From Myxococcota bacterium (lineage in GTDB: Bacteria > Myxococcota_A > Polyangia > Palsa-1104 > JAEUJZ01), in NCBI GenBank assembly GCA_025057315.1, contig JANWXW010000056.1, forward strand, positions 1 through 33,380: a stretch of 33,380 nucleotides of DNA, read 5' to 3'. Of this stretch, positions 1-8,345 are shown one piece after another (the stretch's first letter is position 1; each line of letters begins with the position of its first letter). The notes beneath the pieces were generated by a model that saw nothing but the letters and a program-made list of their open reading frames with translations, made no database searches and was not told where the DNA came from. Made by a program: the position numbers and the translations under genes.

Positions 1-496
1 CCAGCACGGCCACCCACCCCGGCATCCGGCGCTGCTCCAGCAGCGCGATGGCCCCGGCGGCAAAGACAGCCCAGCCCAGCATCCCAATGGGCGGCACGCC
101 AAAGAGCCCAGGCTCGCTCCAGGACCACAGCCCAGCGGCCACCGCAATCGGCTCGATGAGCGCGGCATCGGTCAGCACCAGGCAGCCCCCCACCAGCGCC
201 ACCGCCCGGGGCCCACGCACCAGGTGCCCGGCCAGGCGCCAGGCCGAGTCCACCACCACCGGCCAGATGCCCACAATGAGCAGCGGCACCTGGTCGACAA
301 AGAGCGCCCAGCCCGCCGCGTAGTGGTAAAACCCATAGGCCCGGATCAAGCTGTCCTCGCCCACCCAGCTCGCCAGCGCCAGCAGGCCCAGCCGTCGCAA
401 CGCCACCCGCCGCTCGCCCGGCCCGGTCCGCAGGCGGCGCGCCAGGTAGATCCCCAGGATGACCACGCACACCCCCTGCAGCAGGGCCATCCTCAT
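1..496 (-). CDS. DUF422/CruF-like carotenoid-biosynthesis family membrane protein (3' end outside window)
   Basis: My own reverse-strand translation from ATG 496 is open to the window edge (165 codons). The protein is hydrophobic with several predicted membrane spans. Two stretches look like the DUF422/CruF family: YGFYHY followed by DQVPLLIV, and D-ALIEPIAVAAGLWSWS followed by GLFGVPPIGMLGW. Family members act in carotenoid modification, for example the bisanhydrobacterioruberin hydratase CruF of haloarchaea. The start overlaps the stop of the upstream UbiA gene (ATGA at 493-496), so the two are almost certainly co-translated. Pairing with a UbiA prenyltransferase recalls the haloarchaeal lycopene elongase/CruF pair, but the substrate here is inference. 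The family call rests on motif memory only, and the C-terminus is not visible. Confidence 0.6.
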   Translation of the reverse strand, partial: MRMALLQGVCVVILGIYLARRLRTGPGERRVALRRLGLLALASWVGEDSLIRAYGFYHYAAGWALFVDQVPLLIVGIWPVVVDSAWRLAGHLVRGPRAVALVGGCLVLTDAALIEPIAVAAGLWSWSEPGLFGVPPIGMLGWAVFAAGAIALLEQRRMPGWVAVL

Positions 497-1392
497 AAGT
501 CGGCACCCGGCAACCGGAGCAGCACCCAGAGATGATAGGTGGCCAGCAGCGACGCCCCCAGCCAGGTGAGGCGAATGCAATCGGCCGAGGTGATGCCGCG
601 CCGCAGAGCGCGCTTGTAGACCAGCGCCTGCAGGGCAGGGGCCACCATCATGATCGCCAGGCGCCAAGGCACCAGGCCGGCCCCATACCCCATGAGCAGC
701 ACAGCAGAGGAGGCCACCAGCAGGCCGTCGATGATCCGCACCGCCCCGCGCATCCCGTGCACCACCGGGTAGGTCCGGACGCCGGCGGCGCGGTCCCCGG
801 GTAGGTCGCGCAGGTCATAGATGATCTCGTAGCTGAGCTCAAACAGGACAAAGAACCCCAGCGCGCACCCCACGGTGGCCCAGGTGATGCCCGGGGCCAG
901 CGGCTGCCCCCATGCGGCGGCCAGCGGGTAGCCGAACACCGTCAGGACGAAGCCCAGCGCCGAGGCGGTGTTCTTCCAGAAGTAGAGCTGCTTGAGCCGC
1001 CGCCCACCCGGCCACAGCGGCCAGTTGTAGGCCAGGCCGAGCGCATGGTAGGCGACCCGCACGGGGGTGATGGCCGGCACGATGAGGTGCACGGCCAGCA
1101 GGGACCCGCCCAGGCACCCCAAGCCCACGGCCAGCAGGGTGCGGGCGTGCCGCGCGGCGAACTCGGTGCCAGCGATGGCGTTGGCCCGGTCCTCGGGCAG
1201 GTCCACGACGCGGTTGAGCAGGTTGACCAGGAACCAGTCCAGCGCACACACGGCGGACAGCAGCACCGGATGGCGCCCGGTCAGCAGCCAGCCGAAGGTG
1301 AGCGTGCCCAGCGCGGCGATGGCCACGATGTGCAGCCGGCTGATGGACAGGATCGTGGCCAGGGCTTGCCTCCTGGCCGCAGAGACGAGCAT
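493..1392 (-). CDS. UbiA-family prenyltransferase
   Basis: A 299-residue polytopic membrane protein with both aspartate-rich UbiA motifs: N60-xxx-D64-xxx-D68 (NRVVDLPED) and D193-xx-D196-xxx-D200 (YDLRDLPGD), which bind the Mg2+-pyrophosphate of the prenyl donor. Length is normal for the family. UbiA enzymes transfer prenyl groups to aromatic, lipid or carotenoid acceptors. The acceptor cannot be read from sequence, but coupling to a DUF422/CruF-like gene favours a carotenoid or related isoprenoid. ATG 1392 has no Shine-Dalgarno sequence. Instead TACCAT ends 7 bases upstream, suggesting a leaderless transcript. The first predicted span begins near residue 10, consistent with this start. Confidence 0.85.
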   Translation of the reverse strand: MLVSAARRQALATILSISRLHIVAIAALGTLTFGWLLTGRHPVLLSAVCALDWFLVNLLNRVVDLPEDRANAIAGTEFAARHARTLLAVGLGCLGGSLLAVHLIVPAITPVRVAYHALGLAYNWPLWPGGRRLKQLYFWKNTASALGFVLTVFGYPLAAAWGQPLAPGITWATVGCALGFFVLFELSYEIIYDLRDLPGDRAAGVRTYPVVHGMRGAVRIIDGLLVASSAVLLMGYGAGLVPWRLAIMMVAPALQALVYKRALRRGITSADCIRLTWLGASLLATYHLWVLLRLPGADL

Positions 1393-1399
1393 GGCGGCG

Positions 1400-1405
1400 A
1401 TGGTA
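1400..1405 (-). promoter_or_regulatory. Putative -10 element (TACCAT) of the UbiA gene, leaderless layout
   Basis: On the minus strand TACCAT is followed by 7 bases (CGCCGCC) and then ATG 1392. No purine-rich ribosome binding site is present. If the hexamer is a -10 box, transcription would begin at or next to the start codon. I see no clear -35. Confidence 0.35.
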
Positions 1406-1506
1406 CACGAACCCGCCGGCTGGGCACAGCCCTGCAGCCGGCAGGTGATGTGGCAGCGGGGGCCAGGCCTGGCCTTGGGGGGGGCCTGCGGGCGGCTCAG
1501 GGGGAA

Positions 1507-2202
1507 TTAGGCCCGGCGGAGCGACCTGCCTCGGCGGCGTCCCTGGCGGGCGGGCTGTGCGGCGGGGGGCGGCGGGGCGATGTCCTCTGGCCGCAGCTCC
1601 CCGCCGCCGAGCAGCTGGTTGGTCAAGCGCAGCTCGGCGTTTTCCGCCTCCAGCGAGGAGATGCGCGCGTCTTTTTCGTTGCGCACCTCGGCCAGCTTCT
1701 CGCTATGGGCGCGGGTGGTCTCGGCGGCGCTGCGGGCAGCGGCCCGGCGGCCCTGGCGCAGCGACAGCAGGCGCTGGGTTCCCAGGCGCACGCGCTTCTT
1801 CAGCGCCTCGTCGCCGCCTGGGTGCAGCTGGATGGCCTCGCTGGCCTGGATCACCTGGGTCACATCGCGGGCCAGGCCGATGCGCAGGGCATGGATTTCG
1901 CGGCCGACCTGGCTGGCCAGCAGGTCCAGCGAGTCCTTGAACTCGAGCAGCATGCGCAGGCGCGCCTCCTTGGCCTGGATGCTCTGGGCGGTGCAGGACA
2001 GGCCCGTGTAGGCCTCGGGGCAGGCGCACAGGGCGCTGGCTGCGGCCTGGGCAAAGGCAGGCAGGTCGCGGCCGTAGTCGCGGTTGACCGCGGCGATGTC
2101 GCTCTCGCTCGGGTGGTGGTGGCCCAGCTGCATGGCCTCGGCGGCACCGGTGAGCAGCCCCTGAGCCCGGTGCAGCTCAGGGGCAGGGGAGCAGGAACGC
2201 AT
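1507..2202 (-). CDS. Coiled-coil protein of unknown function
   Basis: A 231-residue protein with no family I recognise. The start at 2202 was chosen over an ATG 27 bases upstream because GGGAGGG lies 6 bases before it. Residues around 75-215 are rich in Glu, Leu, Arg and Ala in heptad-like spacing (EARLRMLLEFKDSLDLL; EKLAEVRNEKDARISSLE), suggesting long helices or coiled coil. The tail is Pro-rich (PPPPAAQPARQ) and ends very basic (RRRGRSLRRA). There is no signal peptide or membrane span, so it is probably cytoplasmic. It lies 114 bases upstream of the UbiA gene, which seems to have its own promoter. A DNA- or membrane-associated structural role is possible but unsupported. Confidence 0.65.
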   Translation of the reverse strand: MRSCSPAPELHRAQGLLTGAAEAMQLGHHHPSESDIAAVNRDYGRDLPAFAQAAASALCACPEAYTGLSCTAQSIQAKEARLRMLLEFKDSLDLLASQVGREIHALRIGLARDVTQVIQASEAIQLHPGGDEALKKRVRLGTQRLLSLRQGRRAAARSAAETTRAHSEKLAEVRNEKDARISSLEAENAELRLTNQLLGGGELRPEDIAPPPPAAQPARQGRRRGRSLRRA

Positions 2203-2973
2203 GGATGACCCTCCCATGTAGAGTTGCAAACGCGGCGCCGACCAGCCCGCGCTCCGCTTGGCCCGGTCGGCCCACAGCTTCCATTCGGCGATCGCCGGCC
2301 AAAGTTAAGAACCAAAGAAAAGGCCCGCCCCAACCGCCGGGGCGCGGCCGGTGCCCCAAAGGGGCCGGGTGGCCGCATCGGCCTGCAGGCCACAGCCTGG
2401 ACCTGGGCCCAGAATCCAGCTCCGGTGGGGCTGTCTCCCGGCCCGGGGCTGGCGGGAACTCAGCGGCGGGGGGGAAAGAAGGGGACCAGGGCTGGCCGAA
2501 AGCCAGCCGGGGGCTGGACGGATCTCAGCGGGGTGCTGAACCAGCCCCTGGGGCCTCCGGGCGCGCTCCCTCCTCCCGCAGGACCTTGGCCCGGTGGGCC
2601 CGGCGGGGCTGCAAGGGTCTCGCCGGGCGCATGCCGGAGGCCAGCCGAGCAGCAGGCCGCAGCTGGGCAGGGCGGGGACTGGGGACGCCTCCCCCGGCCC
2701 ACCGGTGTCTCCAGGAGGAAGCTGGGTGGGCTCGGTGCTGCATCGCCGCCCGGGCCCTTTCAGGGCACAGGGGTGGGCGCGGTGCTTCTCTGCGGTCATG
2801 GCCCGCGTGGGGGCCAGGGACGACCGCGACGGGGCCTGGCAGCGGGGGCGGCGGGCCTGGCTGGGGCGGCTCTCTAGGTCCCCACCTGCACCCGGCCATG
2901 GAGGCGACCCGCGCCCTGCTGCACCTGCAGCAGATGATCCGCCCTGGGAATGGGCTCAGGCCCTGCTGCCCGC
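2203..2973. other. 771-base spacer without a credible gene
   Basis: Extremely GC-rich, dominated by GGGCTGG/GGCCGG-like runs. Reading frames are open on both strands simply because stops are rare at this GC. The translations are Pro/Gly/Ala/Arg-rich, show no domain or signal peptide, and have no convincing start site. It separates the 3' end of the metalloprotease pair from the coiled-coil gene, both on the minus strand. I see no tRNA, terminator with a T-run, or clean repeat in it. Confidence 0.5.
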
Positions 2974-5187
2974 TCAGCTGTCAAAGTACGGCGACAGCGC
3001 CGCATCGATCCGGCTGATAAGGTCCTGCTGCAGCAGCAGCGCCTCGCCCGACAGCATGGGGAGCTGTGCGGCCAGTGCGGCGCGGGCCTCGCGGAGCACG
3101 ACCTGGGCCTCGACCAGCTGCAGCTTCTTGAGCACGTCCACCGCCACGCGGCGGGTGGCATGGCTGCGGAAGCCGTCGGCGTTGAGCAGGTTGCCCCGCA
3201 GCTCGGGTAGCCAGCGCGCCAGCAGCCCTGGCTCCAGCGGCGGGTCCTGCGTGATGTTGCCGCGGGCCGAGGCCGGTTCCAGCCACGTGCGCAGCAGGAT
3301 GCGGCGGGCCAAAAAGTCGCGTCGGCTGCCATAGCCGGCTGGCATCGGCATGGGCACCGGCGCGGTGGTGGCCACAGCGGCGATCACGAAGTCCCAGGCC
3401 TGCAGCCGCTGGGCCGCGCTGCGGCCGGCGCGCACGAACATGAGCATGTTGTTCAGGCTGGCATTGGGGGCAGTGGAGCTGGTCCCGTTCAGGTAGTCGC
3501 GGACGAACCCGTCGTAGCGGGGCTTCCAGAACTCCACCAGCGGGTCGGCCCGGCTGTCAAACTGCTGGCACTCCGGGTCGGTCTGCACGCCGCTGTCGGT
3601 GCAGAAGGGGCCCCTGGGCCGATCGGTGGTCATGCCATAGAGCAGGCGGATGGCCTCCCGATCGTAGGGGCCCGGCTGGTAGATCTGGATCCGCTCGGCC
3701 GTGCTCTGGTACTCCATCACCGTCGAGCCGGGCAGCTCTGGAGTCCATGCCAGCGAGCCCTTGAAGTTGTGGCGCAGCCCCAGGGTGTGGCCGATCTCGT
3801 GGGCGATGACGTGCCGGATGTACCGCTGGCCCTTCTCCGCGCCGGTCAGCTGCTGGTCCGAATCCTGCTCGAGGAGGGCACGGGGGTCCTGGGCCCACAT
3901 CTGGCACAGGGGCGGGTCCGTCACCCCCTCCCACATCAGGCGCGGCACCGTCCGCGGTGCCGGCTCGGCCTCGGCGGCTGGGAGCTGCTCGGCCCGAGCC
4001 ATCCTCGGGTCGTCCGGAAAGCTGTCTGCGGCATCGAACCACTGGCGGTTGATGTACACGCTGGCGCCGCGGATCTCGCCCGTGTTGGGGTTGACGCGCC
4101 AGTTGGCATAGGCCACCCCCAGCGAGGGGTCGGCGTCGTAGATGATGTAGTTCTTGTCGTCCTGGCCCGGGTCGTCCGCTTCGGTGCCCAGGCGCGCCCT
4201 GAACACCTGCCGGCCAAAGACCGCGTTCCAGTCCTCTACCCCCTGGCGGACCGCCTCGTGGTAGCGGGCTGGCACCAGGGGCGAGATCACCCACTCGTGG
4301 GTGCGTTCCTGGATGGCCCAGTGGGCGGCCACATTCTGCCGCTCGCCGGTGTTGCGCCTGAGCAGCGGCCCGGCCAGAAAGTAGTACGGCGGGTCGGTGG
4401 GGCGGGGCAGGTAGATTTGGAACCCCGGGCTCTCGCGGTAGCGCCGCAGCGCCACCCCGAGTGTGGCGCTGGCACGGAAGCCATCGGTGGACACGGGCAC
4501 GTTGGCGTGGCCGGTGATCACGTTCTCGTAGCCCACACCATCGTCGAAGCGGCGGAAGGCGCGCAGGTAGGACAGATCGCGCTCAAACCGCGCGCCGCCA
4601 AAGGCATCGCTCAAAATGAGCGTCATGCGAGACAGGCCGGCTGCGGGGTCCACCAGCAGGTAGTGCTCCGCCCCGGGCAGGCGCTGGAACGGCTCGTAGT
4701 CGCGGATGATGGGGTAGGCTTCGACCATCACGCCGTCCGGCTCGAAGGTGTCGCTGCTGGCCAGGTTGTCGTCGGCGCGCACGAAGAACAGGCGGTTGTT
4801 GTTGGCGCGCAGGGTGACCACGCGCGTGCCCATGGAGCGGGTGCTGGCTGGTCTCACGCCGTCGTCGGTGTAGTAGAGGCGCAGGAAGGCGTGCAGGAAG
4901 AAGCGCTGCCCCAGTTCCCGCCGGTGAATGGCCAAAAAAAAGCTCTCGCCCGCCCCCGGCTCCCGGACCTCGGGCGTGCCTCCGGACAGGGACTGGTGCC
5001 GCAGCGCCACCGCCCGCAGCGCTCCATGGTGGGGGTCGCGGGGGATGGCCACAAAGGACGGCTCGCCCTGCAAGGGGTTGTCGGGGGTGCCGCAGCCCAG
5101 CGGCAAGGGGACCAGGGACAGAAGGGCGCCCAGCAGGGCCTGGCCTAAACCCACCCGGCGTCGTGCAGCGGGGGATGTGCTGCCCAT
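2974..5187 (-). CDS. Exported zinc metalloprotease, metzincin-type, probable lipoprotein
   Basis: A 737-residue protein whose zinc site HEIGHTLGLRH (residues 463-473) fits the metzincin pattern HExxHxxGxxH. It is followed by NFKGS and a Met-turn candidate (STVMEY, near 491). The N-terminus is a signal peptide ending LPLGC (Cys32). The lipobox is imperfect, so lipoprotein status is likely but not certain. The region EIRGASVYINRQWFD upstream of the zinc site is shared with the paralogue encoded just upstream. Both also share the C-terminus (RGNLLN-DG, TRRVAVD-LKKLQ, ALSPYF). The family resembles the DUF4953/DUF5117 zinc-dependent metalloproteases. The start is supported by GGGAGG 6 bases upstream. 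It begins 10 bases after the paralogue's stop, so the two form one operon. Substrate is unknown. Confidence 0.85.
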   Translation of the reverse strand: MGSTSPAARRRVGLGQALLGALLSLVPLPLGCGTPDNPLQGEPSFVAIPRDPHHGALRAVALRHQSLSGGTPEVREPGAGESFFLAIHRRELGQRFFLHAFLRLYYTDDGVRPASTRSMGTRVVTLRANNNRLFFVRADDNLASSDTFEPDGVMVEAYPIIRDYEPFQRLPGAEHYLLVDPAAGLSRMTLILSDAFGGARFERDLSYLRAFRRFDDGVGYENVITGHANVPVSTDGFRASATLGVALRRYRESPGFQIYLPRPTDPPYYFLAGPLLRRNTGERQNVAAHWAIQERTHEWVISPLVPARYHEAVRQGVEDWNAVFGRQVFRARLGTEADDPGQDDKNYIIYDADPSLGVAYANWRVNPNTGEIRGASVYINRQWFDAADSFPDDPRMARAEQLPAAEAEPAPRTVPRLMWEGVTDPPLCQMWAQDPRALLEQDSDQQLTGAEKGQRYIRHVIAHEIGHTLGLRHNFKGSLAWTPELPGSTVMEYQSTAERIQIYQPGPYDREAIRLLYGMTTDRPRGPFCTDSGVQTDPECQQFDSRADPLVEFWKPRYDGFVRDYLNGTSSTAPNASLNNMLMFVRAGRSAAQRLQAWDFVIAAVATTAPVPMPMPAGYGSRRDFLARRILLRTWLEPASARGNITQDPPLEPGLLARWLPELRGNLLNADGFRSHATRRVAVDVLKKLQLVEAQVVLREARAALAAQLPMLSGEALLLQQDLISRIDAALSPYFDS

Positions 5188-5197
5188 GGCCGCCTCC

Positions 5198-7525
5198 CTA
5201 GTTGAGGAAGTAGGGGCTGAGGGCCCGGTCGATGCGCGCCAGCAGGTCCTCGCTCTGCGCCCGCGCCTCGCCCATCAGGCCCGGCAGGGCCATGGCCAGC
5301 GCGTCGCGCGCCTCGCGCAGCACGGCGTGGGCAGCGCTGCTCTGGAGCTTCTTTAGGATGTCCACCGCCACGCGCCGCGTGGGGAAGCTCCGCACGCCGT
5401 CCAGGTTGAGCAGGTTGCCGCGCAGCTCGGCGACGATGGCAGCCTGCAGGGCCGGGTCGGTGGCCGGCGGATCCGCCTGGAACGTACCGCGCAGGTTGGG
5501 CGCATCCAGGTAGAGGCGCGACAGGATGCGCCGGGCAACAAAGTCGGCCCGCGCTCCCAGCCCCGGAATCATGAGCCGGGCGGGGGCGATGGGCACGCGG
5601 ACGGGAGCTATCAGCCGGTCCCAGGCCGCCATGCGGACCGCCGGGGTGGCGCCAGCGCGCACGTACTGCGCCACGCGGTTGATGGCGTTGTTGGGCGCCG
5701 TGGTGGAGCGCCCCTCCAGGAAGTCGTTGGTCACCTGGTCGTAGAAGGGGCCGTGGAACTCCGTCAGGGGGTTGGCGCGGCGGTCATAGGGGGCGCAGTC
5801 CGGGTCGGTGCGGGTCTGGCCATCGGTGCAGAAGGGGGCGGTCGGCTTCACGGTGGACAGGCCGTACAGCAGCCGGATGGCCTGGACATCATAGGGACCG
5901 GGTCGGGTGGCATAGACCGCGTCTTGGTCGTCGATGTACTCCATGACCGAGCTGGAGTTGGCCATGCGGTCGCCCCCGTAGGCGAGCGAGCCCTTGAAGT
6001 TGTGGCGCAGGCCCAGGGTGTGGCCGATCTCGTGGGCGATGACGTGGGTGACATAGCGCTCGATCTTTTGCCGCTTGGTAAGCTGGGATGGCCCCGCCTC
6101 GGGCAGCCGCAGCACGGCGTCGTGGTCCTCGTCGCTGCTGAGGCGGTAGGGCAGCGGCCACAGGGTGCATGGCTCTGGCCGGCCCATCGGGTCCCAGAAC
6201 AGCAGCGGCACGCGGGGGCGCTGGCGCGGCCGCACCGGGCCGGACCGCCCCATGTCGTCGGCAAAGATCTGATCGCCGACCTCCAACCACAGGGAGCTAA
6301 AGTAGACGCTGGCGCCGCGGATCTCGCCCGTGTTGGGGTTGGTGCGCCAGTTGGCAAAGGCGGCGCCGAAGCTCGGGTCCTCGTCAAAGATTACATAGTT
6401 CACGTCGTCGTCGGCGTAAGACTCGCCGGGCCGGGCCTTGCGCGCCCGCAGCACCTCGAAGCCAAAGGCCTCGTTCCAGGCGGTGATGCCGGCGCGGATG
6501 GCCCCCTCGATGTCATAGTCTTTGAAGCGGTCGTCCTGCTTCAGCGCGTCGATGTGGTTCGAATAGACCCACTCGATGGGGCGGGACAGGAGCTTGCGCG
6601 CCATGGGGTCGTAGACCACGTTCCACTTGACGGCGTACTGCTCGAACGTGCCGGTGTTGGGCACCTGCAGCGGCCAGTCCAGGAAGAAGTAAGCGGGATC
6701 GGTTGCCGCCGGCTGGTAGGGCACAAAGCCCTCGCCCTCGGCGTAGCGGCGCAGGGCGACGCCCAGGGTGCCAGAGGTGCGGAACTGGTTGGGCTCGCCA
6801 AGCTGGGGCGAGGCCGGGTCCGGCTTCTCGCTGTAGCCGGTGAACACCTGCTCGTAGGTCACGCCGTCCGAGAGCTTGCGGAAGCGCTGCAGGTAGGACA
6901 GCTCGATGGCAAAGCGATCGGGCTGGCCATTGGTGTACCAACCGTCGATGAGGATGCTGAAGCGGTTGCGCCCGGCCGCCGGGTCGATCAGCACGTAGTT
7001 CTTCGAGCCGGGCAGGCGCTCAAACGGGGGGTAGTCGGTAATGAGGGGATAGGCCTCGATGACCAGCTGGGGGTCGAACGTATCGCTGGTCTTTTTGCCG
7101 CGGGTGATGTCAAAGACAAACAGCTTGCCGTTCTGGATGCGGAAGGTGACCACGCGGGTGCCCAGCGACCTGCCGGCACCGTAGCTGACCGCCCCGGGGA
7201 AGTACTGCTTCATGTAGGCGGAGAGAAACCACGGCTGGCCGAGCTGCTTTTTGTGGACCGCCAGGTAGAAGTCATCGCCTGGTCCGGCCTCGCGCAGGTC
7301 AGCCACGCCGGCACCCGCCAGGGCCTGGCGCCGGGCCGCCACGGTCTGGGCATCGACGTCCCGGGCAATGGCCACAAAGGGCTCCTCCGCTGCCAGCGGG
7401 TTTTGCGCCTGCTCCGGACCACACCCAAGCAGCAGAATCCAAAGCAGCAGCGCTCCGCCCCCCGGGCATGCCACAGAAGGGAGGAGAGATCGAGGACGGC
7501 TGGAGGGGGTCGTTGGGTGCCTCAT
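5198..7525 (-). CDS. Exported zinc metalloprotease, metzincin-type, lipoprotein (paralogue of the next gene)
   Basis: A 775-residue protein starting at ATG 7525, chosen because GGGAGG lies 8 bases upstream and a signal peptide follows at once. A longer open frame reaches 7642 but its extra 39 residues look non-coding. The lipoprotein signal ends WILLLGC (Cys35). The zinc motif HEIGHTLGLRH lies at 498-508, with the same NFKGSLA context as the downstream copy and a Met-turn candidate (SSVMEY, near 528). The conserved FANWRTNPNTGEIRGASVYF lies at about 390-409. It is clearly homologous to the 737-residue gene over its whole length, so this is an old tandem duplication. It likely sits on the outer membrane or in the periplasm. 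Its role (degradation, maturation or predation) is not shown by the sequence. Confidence 0.87.
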   Translation of the reverse strand: MRHPTTPSSRPRSLLPSVACPGGGALLLWILLLGCGPEQAQNPLAAEEPFVAIARDVDAQTVAARRQALAGAGVADLREAGPGDDFYLAVHKKQLGQPWFLSAYMKQYFPGAVSYGAGRSLGTRVVTFRIQNGKLFVFDITRGKKTSDTFDPQLVIEAYPLITDYPPFERLPGSKNYVLIDPAAGRNRFSILIDGWYTNGQPDRFAIELSYLQRFRKLSDGVTYEQVFTGYSEKPDPASPQLGEPNQFRTSGTLGVALRRYAEGEGFVPYQPAATDPAYFFLDWPLQVPNTGTFEQYAVKWNVVYDPMARKLLSRPIEWVYSNHIDALKQDDRFKDYDIEGAIRAGITAWNEAFGFEVLRARKARPGESYADDDVNYVIFDEDPSFGAAFANWRTNPNTGEIRGASVYFSSLWLEVGDQIFADDMGRSGPVRPRQRPRVPLLFWDPMGRPEPCTLWPLPYRLSSDEDHDAVLRLPEAGPSQLTKRQKIERYVTHVIAHEIGHTLGLRHNFKGSLAYGGDRMANSSSVMEYIDDQDAVYATRPGPYDVQAIRLLYGLSTVKPTAPFCTDGQTRTDPDCAPYDRRANPLTEFHGPFYDQVTNDFLEGRSTTAPNNAINRVAQYVRAGATPAVRMAAWDRLIAPVRVPIAPARLMIPGLGARADFVARRILSRLYLDAPNLRGTFQADPPATDPALQAAIVAELRGNLLNLDGVRSFPTRRVAVDILKKLQSSAAHAVLREARDALAMALPGLMGEARAQSEDLLARIDRALSPYFLN

Positions 7526-7699
7526 GCGCAGAACCTCCCGGCAGGGGAAACAGCAAAGGTTTTTGCGACCATAGCACAGCTGGGGCGGCATGGGGCAAGT
7601 CGCGGACTCCACCCACGCCCGGCGCCCTCCCCCGGGCTGCATGGCGGGGAGGCTGGGCTGCTGGCGGCGAAGGGGCCGAGGGATGGAAGGCAGGGGGGG

Positions 7700-8302
7700 T
7701 CAGGACTCCATCAGCAGGGAGCGGCTGCGGTCGCGCACGGCCTCGAGCATGGGATGCAGGGCAGCGACGATGTCAGCCCACAGGGCCGGGTCCACGGCGT
7801 CGTTGCCGGGGGGATGGAAGGCGCCGGCCAGCGCCACCGCGGCCGATTCAGCAGCCAGGCGGCCCTCGACGAGCACCACCAGGCCCTCGACCGGCCCAGC
7901 GGGGGGCGCACAGTCCGGCGGATAGGGGCACTCGGCGCTGCCGTGGGGCGCCAGCAGGGGCAGCAGGCTGCGGCAGACGGCATAGGGGACGTCGTGGAGC
8001 ATGGACTCGGCCACCTCCTCGCACAGGGCGTCGAAGAGCTGACAGGCGCGCGCCGGATGCAGGGTGTGTGCGGTGCGCTGGAGCGTGCACCGCGGGTCCA
8101 CATCGAGCTCGGCCAACAGCCACCCCAGGCGGCCGCCGCGGCAGGCGTGGCGAATGTCCTGAATGGGCCGCTGGGACCAGACCATGTCGGCCGTGCGCAG
8201 GTCCACGCACAGCAGGGAACGGGGGCCCGGGGTGCTAGAGGGGCTGGTAAAGGGCAGGGGGCGGCGGGGCCGAATGCGCCGACGCACCTCGATGGGTCGC
8301 AT
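7700..8302 (-). CDS. Hypothetical protein, 200 residues
   Basis: No family recognised. It is soluble-looking with no signal peptide. The N-terminus is basic (RPIEVRRRIRPRR), followed by mixed alpha-type sequence with a Cys-containing middle (ACQLFDALCEEVAESMLHD; SAECPYPPDCAPP) and a helical C-terminus. It is divergent from queD with only 43 bases between the start codons. ATG 8302 lacks a Shine-Dalgarno sequence. An extended -10-like TGC-TACACT ends 6 bases before it, so the mRNA may be leaderless. That match, and the absence of an alternative frame on the other strand, support it as a real gene. It lies 174 bases upstream of the metalloprotease operon on the same strand. Confidence 0.6.
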   Translation of the reverse strand: MRPIEVRRRIRPRRPLPFTSPSSTPGPRSLLCVDLRTADMVWSQRPIQDIRHACRGGRLGWLLAELDVDPRCTLQRTAHTLHPARACQLFDALCEEVAESMLHDVPYAVCRSLLPLLAPHGSAECPYPPDCAPPAGPVEGLVVLVEGRLAAESAAVALAGAFHPPGNDAVDPALWADIVAALHPMLEAVRDRSRSLLMES

Positions 8303-8345
8303 CTTGTCAGTGTAGCAAGATCCGATGTGCTACGGTGAGAGGGTC
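8303..8345. promoter_or_regulatory. Divergent promoter region with inverted repeat GTAGCA/TGCTAC
   Basis: GTAGCA (8312-8317) and TGCTAC (8328-8333) form a perfect inverted repeat with a 10-base centre. Each arm supplies an extended -10-like element for one gene: TGC-TACACT (8309-8314, reading left, 6 bases before ATG 8302) and TGC-TACGGT (8328-8336, reading right, 9 bases before ATG 8346). TTGTCA at 8304-8309 could act as a weak -35 for queD. The symmetry may be two back-to-back promoters or an operator. Confidence 0.45.

Noticed and set aside
2205..3017. Plus-strand 270-codon frame in the GC-rich spacer
   Set aside because: Composition is Gly/Pro/Arg/Ala only, it has no ribosome binding site and it overlaps the end of the metalloprotease gene.
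6550..6570. GGTTCGAAT, similar to a tRNA T-loop
   Set aside because: Inside the metalloprotease coding region, with no matching stems or acceptor. No tRNA gene was found in the window.
5753..8338. Very long plus-strand frame (861 codons) opposite the metalloprotease and neighbour
   Set aside because: It is the antisense of well-supported genes with HExxH and signal peptide. Its translation has no domain and the frame is open only because of GC codon bias.
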